NCBI GenBank assembly: GCA_009602725.1
Contig: WELB01000123.1
Coordinates: forward strand, 165,624 to 210,379
Reading direction: 5' to 3'
Source: Spirogloea muscicola
Taxonomy: Eukaryota > Streptophyta > Zygnematophyceae > Spirogloeales > Spirogloeaceae
DNA: 44,756 nucleotides
The notes below the pieces were generated by a model. It saw nothing but the letters and a program-made list of their open reading frames with translations. It was not told the DNA's origin and did not search any database. The position numbers were made by a program, and so were the translations under genes. Below, piece by piece: positions 8,758 through 17,230 of the stretch (positions are counted from its first letter, which is position 1; the number at the start of each line of letters is the position of its first letter).

Positions 8758-10633
8758 TCAGATTGGCAGTAAGCTATGGACTCGATACTTGTGAAATACA
8801 TAGCGGGAACTCCACTCCCCTTCCTCGCCAACTTCCCACTCTCCATCTACACTGTCTAGACGGAATGACATCCTGCCTCGTTGGAATCGCAGGCCAGCTA
8901 CCATGCTGTCTACATCGTATATCCTGATGGTCCTGAGTTCAGTGCACGACGAGAGAAGGTCAAGAAGAGCAGTCTCGTGTGGGGCTTCTTGACCTCTGAA
9001 GCAAACCCGAGCACAGCCTGGCCAACATCCTCAGGTCGTCACGCGCTACGCTCCAGCATGTGAGGGCTCTCAAGGCCCCAAGTTGAAGCTCGGTCTGCAT
9101 CGGCCACTCCCTGTATTCTTCGTCATTGGAGTCCCCAATCTCCAGCTTCACCAGCTTGCTGCAACCAGCGAGTGACCGAGCCAGCATTCTCTCGTGGCAC
9201 GACGTGGTCACCAAAGATGTCAACCCAGGGCACCACGTGCCGAAGTCCCAGAAGTCGTGCCCTTCAGCCTCGCAGTCGCGGCACTCCAAGGATTGAAGAG
9301 AAAGCCGGAGGGGAGGCTGCGGCATTGGACCAGACATGGTGCAGGAGATTAGGCTGAGGGACTGTAATGGGGTGGCCTCGCGTTGAAATGTGATAAGGTG
9401 GTATTGCGCTGAATATGGTTGGTCCTGTCATTGTCAACTTCTCCAGCGCCAGCGCTGAGGCGCAGTCATCCCATGGACGAGGCCTGTCAACGTTGATGTC
9501 TGGTCCGATCTCGGCCTCCAGATTGAGCTCACGCAGACCTGGGCAAGAGGGCGCCAGGATGTTCATGGCTAGAAGGACATCAACTCCAATGGAAATGCAA
9601 ATGTGAGTCCCACCGCTGTGAGTTGGCCCAGCTTGTAGCTGCCACCGTGCAGTAGCAACCCGTCACTCCAGCTCTGCTGGCACTGGAGCCTCCTAAGCCC
9701 GGGGCACTTGTCGAGAACCGCATCAGCGGCTCATATGGACAGCCCTGGACATCTCGTAACGCTGATGTCGTGCAGCATGGAGCAGCCGCTGGCCAGCCGC
9801 TCAAATCTGCCATCAGTGATCCCCTTGCAACCGCTCACAGAGAATCTGCGCAACTGCTTTAAATTCCCGGCAATCGCCTCCAAGCTGGAGTCGGTACAAT
9901 GCAGGCAAGAGTGTAGCTCCAGCTCAGTGATGAGCCGGCAAGCGGTGGAGATGGCATCGATGTCTACATCTGCACATGGTCATGCGTGACCAGACTGAGG
10001 ATCCGCCTTCTCCAGAATATCGGCAGCAGGATGACAGTGCGATTGAGCTGTTTCAGAGGCATCGGCAGCATGGAATTTGCAGGGCTCACCAGTAGCCCGC
10101 GGGCTGGTCAGCGAGAGGCTCTCCAGACGCGTGAAGGAGGTCACGTCTCGCACGGGAATGACGTCTCGGCCCAAGCTGAGCGCTCGCAGCACGTTGGGGA
10201 GCGCTTGGAGATCCTGGAACACGCGCCGGACATTCACGGGGCCGGCACCACGGTCCTCCAGCTCGCGGATCATCGTGGCGATCGTGACGCGCAGGTCGCA
10301 GAGTGTCGTGATATCTTCCAATTGGCGGAGATCGTCCCCTCGAACGTGTTCAAACAAGAGGGTGAGGCGCGTCAACGCCGGAAATGCGGAGGCCAGCGCG
10401 GGGGCAAGCTGCTGCGGTTCACCCCGGCCGTGGGCAGCAGCAAGGGCCCTGGCGCTGAGCTCCCGGTCCCGCAGGCACACCTCCGTGACGGCCGCTTTGG
10501 CCAAGCGGCGCCACAGGCGGCACACGCACACGATGTCCGCCCAGGCCGGCGGGGCGCCGGGCCGGGCGGCGGCGCGGACCAGCACGGCTGCAAGGACCGG
10601 GTGCGGCAGGCAGTCCATGGCGGCGGTATCCAT
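8758..10633 (-). pseudogene. F-box / leucine-rich-repeat protein gene, intron-containing, frame-broken
   Basis: This would be a substrate-recognition subunit of an SCF ubiquitin ligase. Exon 1 (10633-10090) opens M-D-T-A-A-M-D-C-L-P-H-P-V-L-A-A-V, a typical F-box start, with C-R-L-W-R-R-L-A closing the box. It then enters LRRs. A 120-bp intron (donor GTGAGC after 10090, acceptor CAG before 9969) joins in phase 1. From 9969 the LRRs are of the cysteine-containing type (L-T-E-L-E-L-H-S-C, S-V-S-G-C-K-G-I-T-D, S-V-T-R-C-P-G-L-S). An in-frame TGA sits at 9731-9733, and frame changes are needed near 9600, 9400 and 9000 to keep the repeat pattern. The last frame ends ...H-S-L-L-P-I-stop at 8758. 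The LRR periodicity survives every break, so this is either a young pseudogene or a gene with consensus errors. Confidence 0.7.
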
Positions 10634-10639
10634 CGCGGG

Positions 10640-11099
10640 AGTTGGCCGCTGACCGCGGGGACAGGTGCGTGGAGGCCGCGAACTGACGAGAGGGCAGCCA
10701 TGCACCCCGGCCCAACTACAGGCGCGATCCCCGAGGAGAAATCCCCCGGCCGCGTCGCACGATGACGGCGGCTGGCCGCGCCGTCTGCCCGACGGCGGCC
10801 GTCACTGCATGTGGCCGCCGCCTGGCCCAGCTCCCACCACTTGCGCCTGCGCATTCCCCACGCTGATATGTACAGCCGCTCTTTCGCTCTTGGCAGCCGC
10901 TTCCTTCCCAAATAAGAAGGAAATGGAAGACGACGAGGAGAAGGAGAACCACTTGCGCAGCCCGCGCCATCTCCGGCTGCGAGGCCTGATGGCCTCGCGC
11001 TGCGACGGTGCCGCCGGCGAGCCCCGCGGGCGGCACCGGCGCGGCTGCCTGGGCTGGCGGCGCCGCAGGCTGGCCGTGGCTTCCGGCGTGGCTCCCGGC
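10640..11099. other. GC-rich stretch upstream of the F-box gene, no gene
   Basis: Long overlapping frames are open on both strands here, but they are low-complexity Ala/Pro/Arg/Gly translations of GC-rich DNA and show no domain. It is likely the promoter side of the minus-strand F-box gene. Confidence 0.4.
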
Positions 11100-11290
11100 G
11101 GCAGCGGGCAGTGCAGGCGGCGGCGGCGGCGATGCCATGCAGCAGCCCCTGGGTTGCACACGGGGTTGCTCTCCCTCCCCTCAGCTCATTTGACGTCCTA
11201 CTGCTGACACGGGGGTACTGAGAGCGCCCTGTCTGCCTAGCCTGTGGTCCCGTCATGAATACCTCCTGGATGCACCTGGCTGGCTCCACA
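11100..11290 (+). mobile_element. Truncated retrotransposon end, third tail family
   Basis: The plus strand encodes S-S-F-D-V-L-L-L-T-R-G-Y-stop (stop at about 11219-11221), followed by a 3' region CGCCCTGTCTGCCTAGCC and CTGGCTGGCTCCACAGCCG. The same ending and 3' region recur at 24928-25130. Confidence 0.7.
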
Positions 11291-11559
11291 GCCGCTCCTT
11301 CAAATGTACAGCCGCACTCTTTGACGAAGGACAGGCGTCGTGGACGGCATGGCAGGCACAGTGGCGCCCAGCCAGTGGGCTCAGTCGCCAATCGGACGCA
11401 CACTCGACTGTGGGCCCCAACGGGGCAGATTGCAGGGCTTGTCGTCCCTCCTCCCTGGTCTCCACCCGGAGGTACAAGGACGCTGCAGTGGAACTTCCGC
11501 TGCACCCCCGTTGCGTCAGCCTGACGCCGGCCGCTCTTGTTTGGCTTTGGCTTGTGCTT

Positions 11560-11690
11560 TTGCCGTCTTTTGTAGTGTAGTCCCTTCTCGGCACCTCTTT
11601 CTTTGGCTTTGGACTTTGTCCATTCTTTTTGGGCTGGCTTTGCCAGCCCCTCTTCTCTATGGGCGAGCACTTTCTTTCTGCAGGCGTCAG
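11560..11690 (+). repeat. Retrotransposon 3' tail with perfect stem-loop
   Basis: GTAGTGTAGTCC, CTTTCTTTGGCTTTGGAC, then the perfect hairpin GGGCTGGC-TTT-GCCAGCCC at 11631-11649 and TATGGGCGAGCACTTTCTTT. This is the best-preserved example of the most frequent tail type. The C-terminal coding part is missing. Confidence 0.8.
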
Positions 11691-12034
11691 CGCAGGCAAT
11701 GGAGGGACCGGTGACTGACAACAACATGAGCGGCACCCCAATCGACAAGGAGCTATCCTCGTCCTCGTCTTCATCTATTGTGCAACGGCCGTCGCAGAAG
11801 TAAGCCTTGCTGCGCAGGCTAGCATTTGGCAAGGGCAACGGCACAGCAGTAGTGACGCCAATGACTGCAGGCACAACAAAAGAGTGCAGCAATTTGTACA
11901 GCACTGACATTCTGAAGATCACACAGAACAAGGTAATTCGTGTTACATCTTTTCATAACCGGCAGAGGTACTCCGATTTAACACTGACATTGATATAGAT
12001 ACCCCATCTCTATTGCATGATACTGCATGTTCTT

Positions 12035-13512
12035 CAAATGCAATGCACTGGAGACAGGCTAATCATGAAGAGAATCGAGATCACTTTACAAGAACAAAAT
12101 GTGAAATCTTGTCAAGCTACCTGATTGCAGGAAGGCAACAATGCATCGACTTTGACATTGAAGTACAGTCGACAAGTTCAAAGCAAGGTTAGCTACAAAA
12201 GCTTAAGAACAAACCGAGCCACTGGATTATGGTAAGTTTTTCCACCTACTCTTTGAGTAATGTCCATGAGATTGCTACTTTCACTTGATATCTGACCTTT
12301 AAATGCATCAGATGGATGTGTACGGCGTTCTTCAATGGAGATCTGGAGGAAGAACCGTACATGCAACAACAAGAAGGGCAGTTGTGCAGCGACAAGAAGA
12401 TCTCGTCCGCAGGTTGCAGAGTTTGTTGTACGGTCTGAAGCAAGCTCGGAGAGCACGGTACCAACGTCTTGACCACTTTGTATTGCAGAACGGTTTCTTT
12501 AGGTTTTATACTGAGCATAGAATTCGTGCAAAGGGGTCAGGTATAGAGCAACGCATTCTTGCCTAGTACTTGACGATACGGTGATACTTTGCAAGAAAGC
12601 TTTGGAAAACACCAGAGATGTTTTAGCTTCAGAGTCTGGATTGTCAAATTCAGGAGAGGTTAAACAAACATGAGCAATGCAGATTCTAAGAGATCATAAC
12701 GCAAGAATTTTCAAATTGACCAGACTCGGTGTATACTATCTGCTTCTGAGAAGCTTTCCATGCAGGACTGCAAGCCAGTCTCCACACCCCCAGACACAGA
12801 CGTCCATCTTACAGCAAAGATTCTCTGCAGACTGAGAAGAAACCGAAGGGAATGATAGTCCTAACTTACAACCAAGCATTAGGAAACCTGATGTATATCA
12901 TGTGAGGAACTCGCCCAGATGTAGCAGTAGCTGTAACACATATCTGACAAATCATGTCTAAACCTGGCTGGTCTCCTGGATAACCTGTACACGTACCTTT
13001 GAGATATTTGAAAAGGAAATGTACTTATGCATCTTGTCGAAAACAACCTTTTTCGTCAACATCTGTGGTGAGTCGCAGTCCAATATGTTACTTGACATTG
13101 CTGATTTTGACAGGGCTGATCACCTAGACAGCAGACGGTCAACAACCGGTCACATCTTCTTGATGACTGGGAAAGCCGCTGTCTTGGAGCAGAAGAAGCA
13201 AGCCTCAGTCGCACGGTCAACAAGTGAAGCAGAGCAGATGGCAGCTCCACACTCGTTCCAAGAAGCATAATGACTCAGACGACTATTGCTGTAACTCGGA
13301 TTCCATCGACCATCTACTACAGTAAGTACCGATTCACAGGGCAGCTTTGTACTGATTGCTCATTCAGGTCTCCACTCGCCTACCAAGCACATTGAGTTTC
13401 TACATCATTCGGTCAGAGACCATGTACAACAGAGTGTAGTATGTAACAAGTACTGTACTACAGCAGTTCAGGTGGCGGATATGCTGACCAAGGCTATTCA
13501 AAGTTAAGTCTG
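12035..13512 (+). mobile_element. Ty1/copia retrotransposon, 5'-truncated: RT and RNase H regions
   Basis: With several frame breaks, the plus strand gives the RT start W-R-Q-A-N-H-E-E-N (about 12050), V-D-K-F-K-A-R-L-A-T (about 12168), F-F-N-G-D-L-E-E-E-P-Y-M-Q-Q (about 12328), L-L-Y-G-L-K-Q-A (about 12425) and a corrupted Y-L-D-D (about 12570). RNase H follows with D-S-R-R-S-T-T-G-H-I-F (about 13130) and A-R-S-T-S-E-A-E-Q-M-A (about 13215). The normal copia ending T-K-H-I-E-F, V-A-D-M-L-T-K-A lies at 13383-13500, with a stop about 13507. A purine-rich tract (CCAAGGAGGAG, 13552-13562) precedes the LTR. Gag, protease, integrase and the 5' LTR are absent. Confidence 0.9.
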
Positions 13513-13562
13513 GTCCTTGTAGAGCACAGGCAGGTGTCCTGGCGCAACTCTCCAAGGAGGAG

Positions 13563-13985
13563 TGTGGGAGTTGAATCGGCAGCAGGCGCTGGCCTTCGGT
13601 GAGGAAAGGAGGAGACTCACCAATCAGGCTTGGCCGATCTGAGTATCTTATCTTAGTGCTAGGCAAAGTCGCGGGAGACTCTGGCGGTAGCTGAATGGAC
13701 AGGTCCAACAACAGATTGCTTCATTCCACGAGACGCTCAGTGGGCTGCTTGATCCTCTCATGAGTTGCGTTCCTACATGGGGACAGCTTGATTTCACATG
13801 CCAAACACGACTTTTAATCAAGCGCGGTGCCTTGCTTTCTCAAAGTACTCGTAGTTCTGGTTTGCCACTCTTCCACTTGCTTTGATCTTGCTTGCACTCG
13901 CTTGCTTCTCGTCTGTTTTTGTGTGGCTTCTGATTCTTTTCTTAACAAATCTTCTATCAATAAAGACAATATAAAGTAATGACAC
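13563..13985 (+). repeat. Copia 3' long terminal repeat
   Basis: It begins TGTGGGAGTTG directly after the polypurine tract. Most of it aligns with the reverse complement of 22530-22950 (shared GCCTTCGGTGAGGAAA, TGCTT-ATTCCAC and GCCTTGCTTTCTCAA). The right boundary is not exact: AATAAAGACAATATAAAG near 13957 could be transcript-end sequence inside the LTR. Confidence 0.75.
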
Positions 13986-14079
13986 CGATTCTTTCTCTAC
14001 CAAAGCTATCACTCGTAAAACTGATCCTACAGAGATCAAAGACTATGATGAGTCCGGTAGATCTGGCGGGCCCATCTGT

Positions 14080-14300
14080 CATTGGGTGGACAGCGCAGCA
14101 CCTGCGACATGCTCGGCGGCATGCTCGGCCTCGGCCATGCTTGGCGGTATGCTCGGCCTCGGCCATGCTCGGCGGCATGACGCCTGCAGGATATCCATGA
14201 ATCCCTCATGGGGCACGCTCCTCGCAAGGCGGGCCTTGGGGCGACCCCCATGCATCCCGCTGACTCAAAAAAGCTGAGCAGTTTCGATGACTGTCTTCAA
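14080..14300 (-). repeat. Inverted copy of the repeat at 1441-1665, with a GC-rich tandem array
   Basis: The tandem part (about 14105-14180) repeats ATGCTCGGCCTCGGCCATGC two to three times with small changes. The rest matches the reverse complement of 1445-1560. Confidence 0.7.
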
Positions 14301-14860
14301 ACTTTCCAGATCCGTTGAACATTGTCCACTCCTTTCGGCTGGCTCTTCACAGCCCTCCGCCGCCCTTTTAATAGTGCCGCTTTTCCTGCTCCGAGTTACT
14401 CTGATCTGCTGTTGCTCACACGTGGTTACTGAGCATCCATCTGCATCTCCCTCTGCACCGTCTTGCACTTTGTAGTGTAGTCCTTATTCGGCACTTCTTT
14501 CTTTGGCTTTGAACATTGTGCATTCTTTTTGGGCTGGCTTCGCCAGCCCCTCTTCTCTATGGGCGGGCAATCTCTTTCTTTTATAGAGGCAAATTCTTTT
14601 ACCGGGAAAGCTTCGGGAAAGCGCTTCTCGGCCACTTCTGGACCTTGTCTATTCGTTTCGGGCTGGCTGACAGCCCTCGCCCCCTTTGGGAGAGCCACTT
14701 CCTGATTGTGCTGGCCTTTCACAGCCGTAGCCCCTCCTTGAGTAGAGCTTACAGTCATTTGAAGGCAGGCTTTCCACAGCCTCGCTCCTGCTGGAGCTTT
14801 CGTTTGTGCTTATACTTGGATAAGCTGCTTCCGTCTCTTATTCCCTCCCAAGAAAAGGAA
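14301..14860 (+). mobile_element. Head-to-tail stack of retrotransposon 3' ends and tails
   Basis: Five tail-like modules follow each other on the plus strand. (1) CACTCCTTTCGGCTGGCTC with a CACAGCCC arm (to about 14365). (2) A truncated C-terminus S-A-A-F-P-A-P-S-Y-S-D-L-L-L-L-T-R-G-Y-stop (to about 14430), with its 3' region, GTAGTGTAGTCC and hairpin GGGCTGGC-TTC-GCCAGCCC at 14531-14549. (3) TTTTACCGGGAAAGC...GGACCTTGTC with hairpin at 14660-14676 and GGGAGAGCCACTTCC. (4) GTGCTGGCCTTTCACAGCC (from about 14709). (5) AGGCTTTCCACAGCC (from about 14767). Each starts where the previous tail stops. C-terminal wording identical to the copy at 16587-16835 supports one family. Confidence 0.8.
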
Positions 14861-15310
14861 GAATAAGATACAAGAAAGAAGCAGGTCTTGAAACTGGGCA
14901 AGGGCTGTAAGAAATCCGACAAGGGGCAGAAAGAGCTGTAAAGCTTAGAAGAAAGAAAGGGCTCTCCCAAAGGGGGCGAGGGCTGTGAGAGCACTCAGGA
15001 GATAGCATCCAGTACTCCTGCTCAGTGATCCTAGTCAGAGGCCGCAAGTCTGGAAGATCAGTCTCAGGAAACGAGTCGCTTCGCCTATAGCCTGAGGCGA
15101 GGTCAGGGCACGACCAGCACAAAGACGCAAGGCATGTGCCAGGCTATACTGCAGGAAGAAAGAGCCTTACCAAGTACACCAGGGCCCGAGAGCCTGCGGC
15201 GTTAACGAGCTAGTTGCTCCCCGTGCCGAAATAGTAAGGAAGAAGTATCAGCAGGGGCAACGGCTGGAAATTTCCAGCACGAAAAGGCATTGACAAAAAT
15301 CCGAAAAGGC
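14861..15310 (-). repeat. Decayed retrotransposon ends and tails, minus strand
   Basis: About 14940-15000 is a minus-strand tail (GCTCTCACAGCCCTCGCCC, TTGGGAGAGCCC). At about 15055-15015 lies a decayed ending D-L-R-P-L-T-R-I-T-stop, and about 15245-15300 is another tail (CGTGCTGGAAATTTCCAGCC). Confidence 0.5.
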
Positions 15311-15955
15311 TTGCTCAAGGACTGTCCATTAACGGAGAGGGGGATGATTTACCTCTTCCTCTGGTCACATTATGCGACATGTATTGCTCGTCGAGTGACA
15401 TGTGCCTATTACCCAGCCGCCCTGTCGTAAGCTGTTGATGACAGTGTCAACGTATCGAAGTCACAAAAGTCAGCACATCTACGATTGTGGGCCGTTGCAG
15501 CAAGGCCGACCCTAAATCCAACATAATTATGGTCATAAATTCCTCGTACTCCTGTTTGCATTCTGCTTTTCGCTCTCCATCAATGATGTATGCAGATGTT
15601 AGCAAAGCGTGCAGCAAAATATACTGGTCCAGAGATTACTGACATTTGGCATGTGGTTTATGAGCAAACAGCAAGAGATATATATTGGTAGAAGAGACCA
15701 TATGCATGGGTACGTGCTGGTCACGGATTTGTCTTCCATGACAAGCAAAGCAGATATTGACATTATGAGTCGTGGTTGCCATAACGATGGACATGATAAA
15801 CGTCCACAAGTCTAGGCGAACCATGAAAATCTGTGGACAGCTGCCAAGGCCAGTCAACCAACTCTAAGCGCGAGGGGCGGGCCGCACGAGAGTGATAGGA
15901 GAAGCGTTCGCCGCCGAGCAACTAGCGACCGAGCTTCTGTCGCTGCAGGTCCCGC
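15311..15955. other. No gene recognised
   Basis: AT-richer intergenic sequence. Open frames are short and match nothing I recognise. Confidence 0.4.
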
Positions 15956-16050
15956 CAGGGGCTTCCCCCTTCTCGTATTCTGTTCTTCTTTTTTTGGGCT
16001 GGCTTTTCTAGCCCCTATCCTCAATTGGCGAGCACTTTCTTCTGAGGGAC
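15956..16050 (+). repeat. Retrotransposon 3' tail module
   Basis: GGGCTGGCTTTTCTAGCCCC (15996-16015) pairs with one G-T wobble in the stem. It is followed by AATTGGCGAGCACTTTCTTC as in the other tails. Confidence 0.65.
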
Positions 16051-16199
16051 CGAGGACCAAGGTGCGGATTCACACGCCGGAACACCTGGGGCCACCGTGG
16101 ACCCCTTGGACGATGTCTGTACCCGCCGTGGTTCACCTGGGCCCATGTGCGAAGCCACCAAGGCTCACCTGGTAAAGCCAGGTCAGCAAGTCAGCAGGA

Positions 16200-16445
16200 C
16201 GATTGATGAGAAGATGGCACTCCCAAGGGGGCAAGGCCTTCTAACAGCCAGCCGAATGGAATTGACAAGGTCCGAACAGGCCGAACAGCGCTGAAAGACA
16301 TGAGCAAGCAAGGAGCATGTAGGACAGTCGCTTAGAACTCTTCATTTAGTACCCGCAAGTTAGCGCATTGCCCCGACACCAGTGATTTGTAAAGCTCGAT
16401 TGACCTCCCTTTTATATCATATGCACGGCGCGCATCTCTCTTTGC
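16200..16445 (-). repeat. Minus-strand tail and a decayed element end
   Basis: 16210-16285 is a minus-strand tail (CGGACCTTGTCAATTCCATT, CGGCTGGCTGTTAGAAGGCC, TTGGGAGTGCC). At about 16375-16352 the minus strand shows L-T-C-G-Y-stop, a decayed T-R-G-Y ending. Confidence 0.5.
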
Positions 16446-16835
16446 CCCTAAGAAAAGAAAGTGCCCGCTCACAAAGAAGAGGGGCTGGCAAAGCCAACCC
16501 AAAAGAATGAACAATTTTCAAAGCCAAAGAAAGAAGGACTATACTACAAAGAGCAAGATGGTGCAGAGGAAGATGCAGATGGATGCTCAGTATCCACGTG
16601 TGAGCAACAGCAGATCAGAGTAACTCGGAGCAGGAAAAGCGGCACTCTGCCGAGACCCGGAAGCAGCAGCCATAGCACGGCCAGCGCGCGCGTGGACCGC
16701 GTGAGGCAAATAGCGCTGTAGCGAGACCGCCAGCCTCATCCGAAAGACCTGCGCGAGGGAGCCGGCAGCATTGAAGCCTGGCGAACCCTGCCGCCGCTCG
16801 ATGGCCTCCCGGGCAAGCCGCTGGAGGAGAATCAA
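16446..16835 (-). mobile_element. Truncated retrotransposon end with tail
   Basis: The minus frame 16835-16587 carries the shared C-terminal block (A-I-E-R-R-Q-G-S-P-G-F-N-A-A, F-R-M-R-L-A-V-S-L-Q-R, H-A-R-A-G-R-A-M) and ends Y-S-D-L-L-L-L-T-R-G-Y-stop. The 3' region runs to a hairpin GGGTTGGC-TTT-GCCAGCCC (16482-16500, minus) and GTGAGCGGGCACTTTCTTTT. It is nearly identical in sequence to 455-840 and therefore a recent copy. Confidence 0.85.
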
Positions 16836-16967
16836 CCAGCTCTTTGCCCCTAAGAAAAGGAATGCGGTTGCCGATATGTAAAGTGCAGCTGTAAAAGCCA
16901 GCCAGGTGTTACGCTTCCCACTGTGTGAACGTCAGCCCAGGTGGTTACGCTGACCTGATTGGCACGT

Positions 16968-17207
16968 GACCGACCTGGCCTGGCCAGGTGGTCGCGCACG
17001 GGGGCCTGGGTGGCCCGGTGTCCACCCTGGCGCCTCGCGCACCGGGGCCCCGGTGCCGCGGTGTCCACCCTGGCGCCCCGCGCACGGAGGCCCCGGTGGC
17101 GCAACCTCCACCCTGGCGCCCCACCGTGACCGACCTGGCCTGCCCAGGTGGTCACGCACGGGCGCCTCGGTAGCGCGGTGTCCACCCCGGCGCCTCGACA
17201 CACAGTG
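16968..17207. repeat. 43-bp minisatellite with an embedded palindrome
   Basis: Units start at 16995, 17038, 17081 and 17155. Each has the form CGCACGGRGGCC...GTGTCCACCCTGGCGCC, period 43. Before the first and the fourth unit stands GACCGACCTGGCCTG followed by CCAGGTGGTC, which is nearly self-complementary. Frames are open on both strands across the array, as expected for GC-rich repeats. Confidence 0.85.
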
Positions 17208-17230
17208 CTGCTGGGGTGGTATAGTACAAA

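Noticed and set aside
10372-11931. 519-codon minus-strand open frame
   Set aside because: It crosses a plus-strand retrotransposon end and tail and a GC-rich low-complexity region and shows no domain; its 3' part is the wrong frame of the F-box gene.
14301-14860. GC hairpins as bacterial-type transcription terminators
   Set aside because: They recur as parts of retrotransposon 3' tails in nuclear eukaryotic DNA.
16968-17207. CRISPR-like array
   Set aside because: Units are contiguous tandem copies without unique spacers, in a eukaryotic context.
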